Assembly (NCBI GenBank): GCA_934591845.1
Contig: CAKTPO010000010.1
Span: 1 to 64,000, forward strand
From: an uncultured Oscillospiraceae bacterium
GTDB taxonomy: Bacteria; Bacillota; Clostridia; Oscillospirales; Oscillospiraceae
DNA: 64,000 bases
Reading direction: 5' to 3'
Shown here piece after piece: positions 34,729 to 42,910 of this stretch. The position numbers and the translations under genes were made by a program. Each line of letters begins with the position of its first letter. The stretch's first letter is position 1. Below the pieces are notes generated by a model. That model saw nothing but the letters and a program-made list of their open reading frames with translations. It was not told the DNA's origin and made no database searches.

Positions 34729-35670
34729 CTATATGCCATCCTCGAGCATGTGGGCAACCATTTCCACATCCGGCATTGCGCTCATGCCCCCAAGGCGCAT
34801 GGCACACAGCGCTCCCACCGCATTTGCAAAACGAAGTCTCTCAGCTGCACTCCTACCGGACTCTCGGCAGTTTTGATATAAAATTGCCCCAGTGAAAGCA
34901 TCTCCGCAGCCGGTGGTATCCACTGCCTCGACAGAGAAGCCTTTATCATAACACCGCTGGCTGTTCGAATAGAAATATGCGCCACGGCTTCCGGCAGTAA
35001 CATACAGTTCCTGCACACCAAACGACAGGGCCTCTTTCGCACCTGTGTCTATATCTTTACCGAACAGCATCTGCAGTTCTTCCTCGGATATTTTCACTGT
35101 GTCCGCCTGCTCCAGCCCCCAGCGCATCCATTTTATCGCCTCGGCTTCATTCTTCCACAGCGGCGCACGGTAGTTCGGGTCAAATGAAATGCCCACGCCC
35201 TTCTGTTTCGCATATCTCACGGCACATATGGTGGCGCTTCGTGCCGGTTCGTCGGTAAGAGAAAGCGTACCGAAATGAAAATACCGTGCATTGTCTATAA
35301 GGCCCATGTCCATTTTCTCTGCATCGATCTGCGTGTCAGCACCCGGATCTCTCACAAATGCGAATTCGCGGTTTCCCGTCTCATCAACACTGACGAATAC
35401 AAGGGTCGTGTTCGTCTGCACCGTCTGCAGACCGCTTATATCGATGTTGACATCAGCGGCCTTCCTTTTCAGAAAAGCCCCGAACAAATCGTCCCCGACT
35501 GCGCCTATGATTGCGGTTTTTCCGCCCAGTGCCGAGCAGGCGGCAAGACAGTTCGTGGGTGCACCGCCGGGGTTCATCTCGTAAAGGGGATTGCCCATTT
35601 TTCCGCATCCGCTGGGCGAAAAATCCACCAGGTATTCCCCCAGCGCAACAACATCGTATTTTTCAGCCAT
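34729..35670 (-). CDS. PfkB-family carbohydrate kinase
   Basis: A 313-residue ribokinase-fold kinase. The N-terminal signature VALGEYLVDFSPSG, the GGAPTN substrate-binding site and the C-terminal signature DTTGCGDAFTGA, with the catalytic aspartate, are intact. It probably phosphorylates the sugar brought in by the adjacent ABC transporter; fructokinase-like and other PfkB specificities cannot be separated by eye. The ribosome site is weak (GGGAAAGAG). The start overlaps the permease end by 8 bp. It is last in the seven-gene operon. Confidence 0.9.
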   Translation of the reverse strand: MAEKYDVVALGEYLVDFSPSGCGKMGNPLYEMNPGGAPTNCLAACSALGGKTAIIGAVGDDLFGAFLKRKAADVNIDISGLQTVQTNTTLVFVSVDETGNREFAFVRDPGADTQIDAEKMDMGLIDNARYFHFGTLSLTDEPARSATICAVRYAKQKGVGISFDPNYRAPLWKNEAEAIKWMRWGLEQADTVKISEEELQMLFGKDIDTGAKEALSFGVQELYVTAGSRGAYFYSNSQRCYDKGFSVEAVDTTGCGDAFTGAILYQNCRESGRSAAERLRFANAVGALCAMRLGGMSAMPDVEMVAHMLEDGI

Positions 35671-36661
35671 TCTTTTTTCTCTTTCCCACGATGTCGATAT
35701 ACACGGCAACAATAATGATCACACCTGTCAGTACCTTTTGCCATTCTGTGGAGACACTCAGCAGGCGAAGGCCGTTTGTGAGCACGCTCATAATAAACGC
35801 ACCAAGGATCGCACCCTTCATCGTGCCCTTGCCGCCTGCGAGAGAAGCACCGCCGATAACGCACGCCGCAACTGCGTTCATTTCATATCCGCTGCCAATC
35901 GACGGATAGGCCGTATTCATTCGGGAAGTCATCAGTATTCCGGCAACCGCAGCCATGCATCCGGCAACGATATAGGCAAGAAGCTCCCACTTATCCACCT
36001 TGATACCTGACAGGCGTGTTGATTCTCTGTTATTGCCAATGGCATACAGATATCTGCCGAAAGCTGTCTTTGCCAGCATAATGCCAAACAGGATCGCCAG
36101 CAGGAACATGATGATAACGCCGGTGTTGATTGCGTAATCCGCAATGCCGAGGTCTGCAAACCAGCCGGCAAACGGCGAACCCAGCGCAATGTTCTGATAC
36201 CCCTTTATCTGTGTGAAATAGATGGGCGTTCCGTCTGTTATCACGATGGCTAGTCCTGCTGTGACCATCTGCATGCCGAGCGTGGCAATGAACGGCGTGA
36301 TCTTCATTTTTGTCACCATGATGCCGTTGATCAAACCTACTGCTGCGCCGGTCAGTATGCCGCAAATAATACCCATCCATGCCGGCATTCCCCACCAGTT
36401 CATGAACACGCCGAGCATCACGCTCACAAAGGTCATAGACGTGCCGATAGATACATCGATGCCTCCGGTAACGACAACATAAAGAGCACCGACAGACAAA
36501 ATGCCGTTGATCATCGTTGCAAGCAGAATGTTATTGATGTTGGACGGAGTCAAAAAGTTAGAAGAAGCTATTGAGAAAAACGTGACCATTAGGATGAGTC
36601 CAAGCACGATTGCCATGCTTTGTATAGGAATCTTTTTCAGCTTTTCCATTGAGTTTTTCAT
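35663..36661 (-). CDS. Ribose-type sugar ABC transporter permease
   Basis: A 332-residue inner-membrane permease of the RbsC/AraH family with about eight to ten transmembrane helices. Signatures are VVTGGIDVSIGT near 60 and GGASLAGGKGTMKGAILGA, the EAA-like loop that contacts the ATPase. One permease chain is encoded, so it would work as a homodimer with the double ATPase at 36678. The start lacks a tight ribosome site (AAAGGA at 11 bases) and may rely on coupling to the upstream gene, whose stop is 16 bp away. Confidence 0.9.
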   Translation of the reverse strand: MKNSMEKLKKIPIQSMAIVLGLILMVTFFSIASSNFLTPSNINNILLATMINGILSVGALYVVVTGGIDVSIGTSMTFVSVMLGVFMNWWGMPAWMGIICGILTGAAVGLINGIMVTKMKITPFIATLGMQMVTAGLAIVITDGTPIYFTQIKGYQNIALGSPFAGWFADLGIADYAINTGVIIMFLLAILFGIMLAKTAFGRYLYAIGNNRESTRLSGIKVDKWELLAYIVAGCMAAVAGILMTSRMNTAYPSIGSGYEMNAVAACVIGGASLAGGKGTMKGAILGAFIMSVLTNGLRLLSVSTEWQKVLTGVIIIVAVYIDIVGKRKKNG

Positions 36662-36677
36662 TTTAAGGTCATTCCTT

Positions 36678-38189
36678 TCATTCTGCCTGCATGTCACATT
36701 TTGATGCCAAGCGCATGATGTCCTCCTGTGTGGCGCTGTCCGCATCAAGCGCTCCTGCGATTTTTCCCTCGTGCATAACGAGGATCCTGTCGCATACCCG
36801 CAGGATTTCCTGCATCTCCGACGAGATCATGATGACGGCTTTCCCCATGTCGGCAAGGCTGATCAAAAGCTCACATATTTCGTCTTTTGCGCCGATGTCT
36901 ATGCCCCTGGTGGGTTCATCAAAAATAAGAACATCCGTATCCCGGAGCAGCCATTTTGCCACAACTATTTTCTGCTGATTTCCGCCTGACAGCGAGCGGA
37001 CCAACGCATCAAGGGACGGCGCTTTGACCTTGAGCCGCTGGGTGTATTTTTTCGCTTCATTCCGACATTTTGTTTTGTCTATATATCCAAACGCTTTACA
37101 GAGCTTTGGAATGGATGCAATGGTTATGTTGTTTTCTACAGACATTTCGGTTATCAGACCGAACCGTTTCCTGTCCTCCGACAGATAGCTGATCCCACAG
37201 CGCACAGCATCATACGGTGATTTTATCAAAACCTTTTTGCCGCCAATATAGATCTCTCCGCTGTCAGGCAGATCTGCGCCGAATATCAGCCGTGCTGTCT
37301 CTGTACGCCCCGCACCGACGAGCCCTGCAAAGCCGAGGATTTCACCCTTTCTCAGAGAAAAGCTCACATCTTTGACCTTGCTGCCAGAGTTCAGATGCTC
37401 GACCCGCAAGATCTCGTCTTCCAGTATCCTGCTTTTGTCTCTGCCCTTTCTGACATAGGCGATCTTGCGCCCCACCATTGCCGCTATGATGTCGTCAAGG
37501 CTTGTAGAGGCAACGTCAACGGTAGAGATATACTGTCCGTCCCGGAGAATGGTGGCACGGTCGCATATGCGCTTTATTTCGTCCATGCGGTGTGAAATAT
37601 AGATGATGCTGATGCCGCTCTTTTTCATCTCGCCGATTATTGCAAACAGGCTTTCAATTTCGCTGTTGCTCAGCGGTGCTGTGGGCTCGTCCATAATGAT
37701 CACCCGGGAATTGTAAGAGATGGCTTTTGCGATTTCCACCATTTGCTGCTGCGCTACCGTCAGCTCTGACACCATCGTGTTGGGGTCTACATGAAGGTTG
37801 ACCCGCTGCAAAAGCTCCGCTGCCATGGCAGATGTTGCCCTCTCGTCGAGAAACACGCCGTGGCGCTTGATCTCCTTGCCGATGAAAATATTCTGCGCAA
37901 TCGTGAGATTGCTCAAAAGATTCAGCTCCTGGTGTATCATGGTGATTCCAAGTGCTCTTGCATCCAGCACAGAGTTGATTTTGGTCTCACGACCGTTAAA
38001 AACGATCTCGCCAGCATCCGCTTGATAAATGCCTGTCAGTATCTTCATAAGAGTGGACTTTCCAGCACCGTTCTCGCCGAGCAGGGCATGAACCTCTCCT
38101 TGATATACCTCCAGCGAGCAATCCTGAAGCGCCTGCACTCCGGGAAAGGCTTTGCTTATCCCTCTCATTTCTATCATGGTTTCACGCAT
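36678..38189 (-). CDS. Ribose-type sugar ABC transporter ATPase (two domains)
   Basis: A 503-residue RbsA/MglA-type ATPase with two ABC domains. The first has Walker A GENGAGKS and Walker B VIIMDEP with a diverged signature (ELTVAQQQM). The second has GLVGAGRTE in place of a normal Walker A and the signature SLSGGNQQK, the usual RbsA arrangement. It drives import with the permease at 35663 and the lipoprotein at 40592. AGGAGG precedes the ATG. Confidence 0.93.
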   Translation of the reverse strand: MRETMIEMRGISKAFPGVQALQDCSLEVYQGEVHALLGENGAGKSTLMKILTGIYQADAGEIVFNGRETKINSVLDARALGITMIHQELNLLSNLTIAQNIFIGKEIKRHGVFLDERATSAMAAELLQRVNLHVDPNTMVSELTVAQQQMVEIAKAISYNSRVIIMDEPTAPLSNSEIESLFAIIGEMKKSGISIIYISHRMDEIKRICDRATILRDGQYISTVDVASTSLDDIIAAMVGRKIAYVRKGRDKSRILEDEILRVEHLNSGSKVKDVSFSLRKGEILGFAGLVGAGRTETARLIFGADLPDSGEIYIGGKKVLIKSPYDAVRCGISYLSEDRKRFGLITEMSVENNITIASIPKLCKAFGYIDKTKCRNEAKKYTQRLKVKAPSLDALVRSLSGGNQQKIVVAKWLLRDTDVLIFDEPTRGIDIGAKDEICELLISLADMGKAVIMISSEMQEILRVCDRILVMHEGKIAGALDADSATQEDIMRLASKCDMQAE

Positions 38190-38204
38190 ATCAATGCCTC
38201 CTGA

Positions 38205-38993
38205 TCAGAGCTTGTAGAGCCTGCGGCAGGTTTCGCCAAGCAAGTCTGCTTTCTGTTTGTCTGACAGATCGCACTGTTCAATCTCCTGCGGCATGGTGTA
38301 CTCTCCGCCAAACATGATTTTCTCGGAGCCAAGATACTTGCAGGCATGCTCTATCCACTCTTTCACGCTTATCTGTGGCAGCTGATTGGAACCATAGTGC
38401 TCAAGCCACGCCGTGTCCATATAAACATTGTGAAAACGCTGTGCCATTCCAAGGCATCTGAAATAGTTTTCCGCTCCCATGTGCGCAAATATTACCTTTA
38501 ACTCCGGGAACGTTTCCAGGACATTTGCAAACTCAAACGGGGTGCCAACGCAGGAATACTTGCAGGAATTAGCCCCATTCGCTGCCGCAGAAGGGTTGGC
38601 AGAACCCGCATTATGCCAGCCGACATGGAAAAGGACCGGTATATCGAGTTCCAGACACTTTTCATAGGTGCGCATCTGGATAGGGTCATCAACATGAAAG
38701 CCGCCTTGATAGGACAGCACCTTTATGCCCTTATAGTATCCGGCGTTCACACCGCATTCAAGCGCATGAAGGGATGCTTCCTGATTTTCTCTGTCCACAT
38801 ATGCAATTCCAAAAAACTGATTTGGGTATTGCTCCACAAGCTTTTTGACCTTTGCGTTTTCATCGTTGTTTATTGCGATGAGCGCGGTTCTGTCCAGCTT
38901 CAACTCCTCCATATAGGTGAAAAGCGGCTTGTTATCATAATACTCGACACCTTCAAATGACCAGACGTGCATATGGCTGTCAATTCTCATCAT
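38205..38993 (-). CDS. Amidohydrolase-superfamily enzyme A
   Basis: A 262-residue metal-dependent hydrolase of the amidohydrolase-2 group, which includes sugar lactonases and decarboxylases. It begins MRIDSHMHVW with the HxH metal pair. FHVGW and FAHMGAENY follow, and the usual late Asp is replaced by Glu in FGGEYTMP. It is paralogous to the gene at 39750, sharing the start, DTAWL, KEWIEHACKYL and LYKL end. A role on a sugar lactone, ester or amide from the imported compound is inference. Two ATG codons are adjacent; either could start. Confidence 0.82.
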   Translation of the reverse strand: MMRIDSHMHVWSFEGVEYYDNKPLFTYMEELKLDRTALIAINNDENAKVKKLVEQYPNQFFGIAYVDRENQEASLHALECGVNAGYYKGIKVLSYQGGFHVDDPIQMRTYEKCLELDIPVLFHVGWHNAGSANPSAAANGANSCKYSCVGTPFEFANVLETFPELKVIFAHMGAENYFRCLGMAQRFHNVYMDTAWLEHYGSNQLPQISVKEWIEHACKYLGSEKIMFGGEYTMPQEIEQCDLSDKQKADLLGETCRRLYKL

Positions 38994-39050
38994 GTATCTC
39001 TCCTTTAGGTTATTGCCGCAAATAACTGTCGGTAATTTGTTTTCCGGATA

Positions 39051-39686
39051 TTACAGCGCTACAAGCTTTCTTACTTTGTCCGCCACTGCCAGCGCAAAGG
39101 CCGCATGAGAGCTGTTGTCAATATGGATGGCATCCGCCGCTGTTGCTGCCACGGACGATGCCTCCAAAAACGCTGCGCCGTATTTTTCCGCAATCCCTTT
39201 ATAAAGCTCCGGAAGCTGTGCGCTCCGTTCTCTCGTCCCCTCCGCAGGGAACCAGTTTTCCATAGGTGAGCCTGCAACCTCCCCCACCTGCACCGGGGAC
39301 ATGATCAGAAGCTTTGGCGGCTTGCCGCCTGCTCCTGCGCTGCTGGAGAGAACCATCCGGCTCAAGGCCTCGATCCCCATGGAAATGTCACAAGCTGTAA
39401 GGGAAAACCTCTTTTTCAGGTCCGGCTGACCAAGCATCATGACAAAAACATCGATGGGCGCATGGCTTTCGAGGCATGGCCCGATCTGCGCTCGGGCATT
39501 TTTACCCGATTCCACCGGGTCTTCGGTCGTGGCTCTGCCCGGAAGCCCTTCTTCGATCACTCTGAAGTCCGCTCCAAGCTCCTTTGCCAGTATCCCTGTC
39601 CAACGCTCATCATATGGGAGCCTGTCTCCGCTGCGGTTATCATAGCCCCATGTGTTTGTGTCGCCAAAGCAAACCACTGTATACAT
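39051..39686 (-). CDS. SGNH/GDSL-family hydrolase with altered active site
   Basis: A 211-residue protein of the arylesterase-like SGNH family. Block I, normally GDSNTWGY with the nucleophilic serine, reads GDTNTWGY (8-15), so residue 10 is Thr. Block II is EEGLPGRAT. Block III, normally GTND with the oxyanion-hole asparagine, reads GQPD (86-89). The late Asp/His pair (AIHIDNSSHAAF) is present. It may have reduced or different chemistry, or bind without cleaving. It lies between the two amidohydrolases of the operon. Confidence 0.78.
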   Translation of the reverse strand: MYTVVCFGDTNTWGYDNRSGDRLPYDERWTGILAKELGADFRVIEEGLPGRATTEDPVESGKNARAQIGPCLESHAPIDVFVMMLGQPDLKKRFSLTACDISMGIEALSRMVLSSSAGAGGKPPKLLIMSPVQVGEVAGSPMENWFPAEGTRERSAQLPELYKGIAEKYGAAFLEASSVAATAADAIHIDNSSHAAFALAVADKVRKLVAL

Positions 39687-39708
39687 CTTTATACCTCCAT
39701 TTTGCAGC

Positions 39709-39739
39709 AGACCGCCACAGATATTCTCCGTGGCGGTCT
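39709..39739 (-). other. Intra-operon hairpin
   Basis: The perfect 10-bp arms agaccgccac and gtggcggtct lie in the 63-bp gap between amidohydrolase B and the SGNH gene. No T tract follows in the direction of transcription. It could set mRNA stability or processing inside the operon. Confidence 0.5.
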
Positions 39740-39749
39740 TGTTCCAAAG

Positions 39750-40529
39750 TCACAGTTTGTAGAGTTTTGCCGCATTATTCCAGAGAATATTCTCTTTTTC
39801 CCGGTCGGAAATATCCGTGTTGAGAATATCGCTGGGAAGTGTTCCCTCACCGCCATATAGGATCTTTTCCGAGCTGAGATACTTGCAGGCGTGCTCGATC
39901 CAATCCTTGACCTTTACCTGCGGGAACTGATTTTCCGCATAATACTGCAGCCATGCGGTATCCAGATAAGCATTCTCAAACCTCATGCAGATGCTGAGAC
40001 ACTGGAAATATGTATCTCCGCCCATGTGCGCCATGATCAGCTTCAGCTTGGGATACTTTTCCAGCACGGTGCAAAACTGCACCGGGAAGCCAAGCGTGGA
40101 ACACTTGCAGGGGGCTGCCCCGACCTGTGAGGGATGGACAAGACTGCTGCGTTGGAAGCCCACATGGAGCAGCACAGGAATATCAAGCGCAAGGCAGGTC
40201 TCATAGACAGGATTGATCGCATCGTCATCAAGCATGAAATGCTCCGCATACGGATAGAGCTTTATTCCCCGGATCCAGCCGCCTTTCACGCCCTCCTCCA
40301 GTCTTTTCAGCGACGGGTACATATCCCTTACGTTTACATAACCAAGCCCGAAAAATTTATCCGGTTCATTCTGTACCACTTTCTTCATCTCGGCATTCTC
40401 TTTTTCCGAGATTGCAATGATGGCCGTTTTATCAATAGCATTTTCCTGCATATATTGATAAATGGTTTTATCGTTGTAATAATCCACATCATTCATGGAC
40501 CAAACATGCATATGGCTGTCAACAATCAT
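39750..40529 (-). CDS. Amidohydrolase-superfamily enzyme B
   Basis: A 259-residue paralogue of enzyme A at 38205. Metal-site motifs are DSHMHVW (4-10), LHVGF, MAHMGGDTYF and GGEGTLP, again with Glu where the family usually has Asp. Both copies share the same unusual features, so duplication probably happened within this pathway and the two may act on successive or related substrates. It starts about 60 bp after the binding-protein gene, with an AAAGGAG site. Confidence 0.82.
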   Translation of the reverse strand: MIVDSHMHVWSMNDVDYYNDKTIYQYMQENAIDKTAIIAISEKENAEMKKVVQNEPDKFFGLGYVNVRDMYPSLKRLEEGVKGGWIRGIKLYPYAEHFMLDDDAINPVYETCLALDIPVLLHVGFQRSSLVHPSQVGAAPCKCSTLGFPVQFCTVLEKYPKLKLIMAHMGGDTYFQCLSICMRFENAYLDTAWLQYYAENQFPQVKVKDWIEHACKYLSSEKILYGGEGTLPSDILNTDISDREKENILWNNAAKLYKL

Positions 40530-40591
40530 AGTGAATACTCCTTTCGATTTTTGATCCCGGGGCTGAGCTGCCCTCGGTATCTTTCCCTATA

Positions 40592-41587
40592 TCAGTCGTA
40601 GAGGCACTGTGCGATTTCAGGATCATCAATGTTCTGTGCGTTGTAGAAATAGTAAGTGGCATTGATGGATGCAGGAATCTCTTTTCCGTTCAGATAGTCA
40701 ACTGCATATTTGACAATATCGTATCCCTGAGAATAGGGTGCCTGCGTAATACTGCCGAAGATCGTGCCCGCTCTTACGGCATCAGTCTGCTGTTTGCCGG
40801 AGTCGTAGCCAATGACTTTGATTTTTCCTGCAACGCCCAATTCAGAGACAGCATTGAGGATCCCGTTGATAACATTGTCGCACGTGCCGTAAATAACTGC
40901 AGCATCGGGATAGGTGGTCATCATGCTCTTGGCGATTTCAGTTACGACTGCGGCATCGTTGGAGTACTGCACATCCAGGACCTTCATATTGGGATAGAGC
41001 TCACCGAGTGCGTCAATAAAGCCGTTTGTCCGTTCAACACCGTTTTTGCTGGTCTGGTCATGCCCGATAACAAGCACACCGCCTTCGCCGCCGCAGCCCT
41101 CGCCGATCTTCTCTGCCAGTGTACGGGTCGCCTCAATATCATTGGTCGCAAGAGTCGTGACGGGGATGTCACTGTTGACACCGTTATCATAGCAGAAAAT
41201 CGGTATGCCGGCATCCTTGGCCTTCTGCATTGTTGCGACTACCGCTTCCTGGTCGATCGCACCGATGCATATGGCATCCGGCTTTGCTGCAACTGCGGTG
41301 GCGAACATATCCAGCTGTGCCGCCGCATCCCCCGAGACTGCCGGGGCATCATAAGTAAGATTCACGCCCAGATCCTTCGCTGCCGCTTCACAGCCAAGCT
41401 TGAGCGTACGGTGATACTGGTGGACTGCCGACTTGTCGCACACCCAGATGTTGTATGCGCCGGTAGTGTTCGCTGCTTTGTCTTCGGCTGCCGCAGTGCT
41501 CTCCGCCGCTGGGGTTGTCTGCTGACCGCAAGCGCACAAAACAAGGATCATGCACAAGGTCATAACCAACGCAATAACTTTTTTCAT
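40592..41587 (-). CDS. Ribose-type sugar-binding lipoprotein
   Basis: A 331-residue periplasmic-binding-protein-like lipoprotein. The signal peptide ends in the lipobox LCAC with the lipidated Cys at residue 20. A short Ala/Thr/Glu linker is followed by a type I sugar-binding fold, with DNGVNSDIPVTTLATND and VIGYDSGKQQTDAVRAG segments. It captures the operon's unknown sugar outside the membrane and delivers it to the permease. It is the first gene of the operon. AGGAGG lies before the ATG. Confidence 0.92.
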   Translation of the reverse strand: MKKVIALVMTLCMILVLCACGQQTTPAAESTAAAEDKAANTTGAYNIWVCDKSAVHQYHRTLKLGCEAAAKDLGVNLTYDAPAVSGDAAAQLDMFATAVAAKPDAICIGAIDQEAVVATMQKAKDAGIPIFCYDNGVNSDIPVTTLATNDIEATRTLAEKIGEGCGGEGGVLVIGHDQTSKNGVERTNGFIDALGELYPNMKVLDVQYSNDAAVVTEIAKSMMTTYPDAAVIYGTCDNVINGILNAVSELGVAGKIKVIGYDSGKQQTDAVRAGTIFGSITQAPYSQGYDIVKYAVDYLNGKEIPASINATYYFYNAQNIDDPEIAQCLYD

Positions 41588-41922
41588 TTGAATTCCTCCT
41601 GTTTTTTTGTTTTATTTCGCAGTGTATGCTTCCACTGCAGATCACATTTTATATATGGCCAAAATTCCAAATTTATTTCCTTGCATCAATTTGGCCATCC
41701 ATACAACTTCTATTCTGAAGGACAGTAGTATCCCATATAATATATGCCGGGATTGTGTATCATGTATATCTTGCCTGCATATCGTGCTTGAGTTCATGTC
41801 AATATTAACGCATAAGGCCTGATATAACAACCGCTTTTTCTGTATTGTAGGTATAAATTTCTGAACAAGGCACTTGACTTTGCACCGCATATATATTATG
41901 CTGTGCACAGATTGGAGGACTG
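41588..41922. promoter_or_regulatory. Divergent control region of the sugar island
   Basis: 335 bp between the binding-protein gene and the AraC regulator. An inverted pair TGGCCAAA (41656-41663) and TTTGGCCA (41690-41697) flanks 26 AT-rich bases and is a good operator candidate. A TATAAA-like -10 for the leftward operon overlaps its left edge (about 41648-41653). For the regulator, TTGACT (41874) and TATGCT (41897) are spaced by 17 bp. The rest is AT-rich with no gene. Confidence 0.55.
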
Positions 41923-42741
41923 ATGCATTTGCCTGACCATGAAGAAAATATTCCTCTCAAATATCTTGCTTCCGTTGCCGGCGGCAGCAAAAGGCTGGTC
42001 CAGTGCCGCCATTTCAATCAAAACAGCGATATATGGATACTTGATGAACACACTCATAATTTTGTTGAACTTATTTATTTTCTCAACGGTGAAGCTCAAG
42101 TAGAAACGTCTCAAGGAAAAACAAATTTGACACTCTATGATGTGCTCATACACCCCTCAAACGTCAAACACCATGAATTTGTTGATCTGCACAAGCGGCA
42201 GGAAATCATCAACCTTGGCGTTGAGGTCGAGTCCGATTTCGACATGGGTGATTCTTTTGTTCTGAAAGACAATACCGGCAACATCCGGCGCATCTTTCGT
42301 ATGCTGGACTATCATTTCAACGCTTCTGACCTGATGCATGAGGAGCTGGAGGATCAGCTTCTGTGCCTGCTGTTCATCTATCTACAGAAAAGTGCACATG
42401 AACAGCTCTGCTCGGAGTATAGCATCATTGACCGGGTGGTGGAGTATGTACAGGAGAACTACCGCAGCTCGCTGAGCGTTAAAGAACTGGCTGATTACGC
42501 ACACGTCAGCGAGTCCTACCTTTCGAGACTGATGTCATCTCATGTCGGTATCCCGCCTATGAAGTATGTCAACACCATACGCATCGAAAGTGCCAAACAA
42601 GCGCTCAAGTCGGATACACCGATCGCACAGATAGCCGCACTGGTCGGTTTCATGGAGCAAAAATACTTTAGTACGGTCTTCAAGCGTGAGACTGGGCTGA
42701 CTCCGTCCGAGTATAGAAGCCGCATTCGCACAGCCGACTGA
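41923..42741 (+). CDS. AraC-family transcriptional regulator with cupin domain
   Basis: A 272-residue regulator. The N-terminal cupin-like sensor (about 20-110) includes HTHNFVELIYFLNGEA and VLIHPSNVKHHEF. A linker and two C-terminal helix-turn-helix motifs follow (about 170-268, with LSVKELADYAHVSESYLSR and IAQIAALVGFMEQKYFS). It is divergent from the sugar operon and very likely controls it in response to the imported sugar or a breakdown product. TGGAGG precedes the ATG. Like the operon, it is visibly less GC-rich than neighbouring genes. Confidence 0.9.
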   Translation: MHLPDHEENIPLKYLASVAGGSKRLVQCRHFNQNSDIWILDEHTHNFVELIYFLNGEAQVETSQGKTNLTLYDVLIHPSNVKHHEFVDLHKRQEIINLGVEVESDFDMGDSFVLKDNTGNIRRIFRMLDYHFNASDLMHEELEDQLLCLLFIYLQKSAHEQLCSEYSIIDRVVEYVQENYRSSLSVKELADYAHVSESYLSRLMSSHVGIPPMKYVNTIRIESAKQALKSDTPIAQIAALVGFMEQKYFSTVFKRETGLTPSEYRSRIRTAD

Positions 42742-42808
42742 GCGCTGCAATAAAATATGCAAAGGGGCAGTCTCACAAAAATCCGGCCCTCCCCCCCAAA
42801 AATAAAGG

Positions 42809-42837
42809 CCCGGCTCTTGCGCAGAGCCGGGTTTTTC
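42809..42837 (+). terminator. Terminator at right edge of sugar island
   Basis: The arms cccggctct and agagccggg are followed by TTTTT, about 65 bp after the AraC-gene stop. Confidence 0.85.
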
Positions 42838-42910
42838 GTTTGTAGAAAGACAACCACCCACTATGCGGGTGAGACGGTATGAAAAGACAATTAATTAGGG
42901 GATATATTGC

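Noticed and set aside
34729..42741. Prophage or conjugative element as carrier of the sugar island
   Set aside because: No integrase, phage, relaxase or att repeats at the edges; only composition and operon layout suggest transfer.
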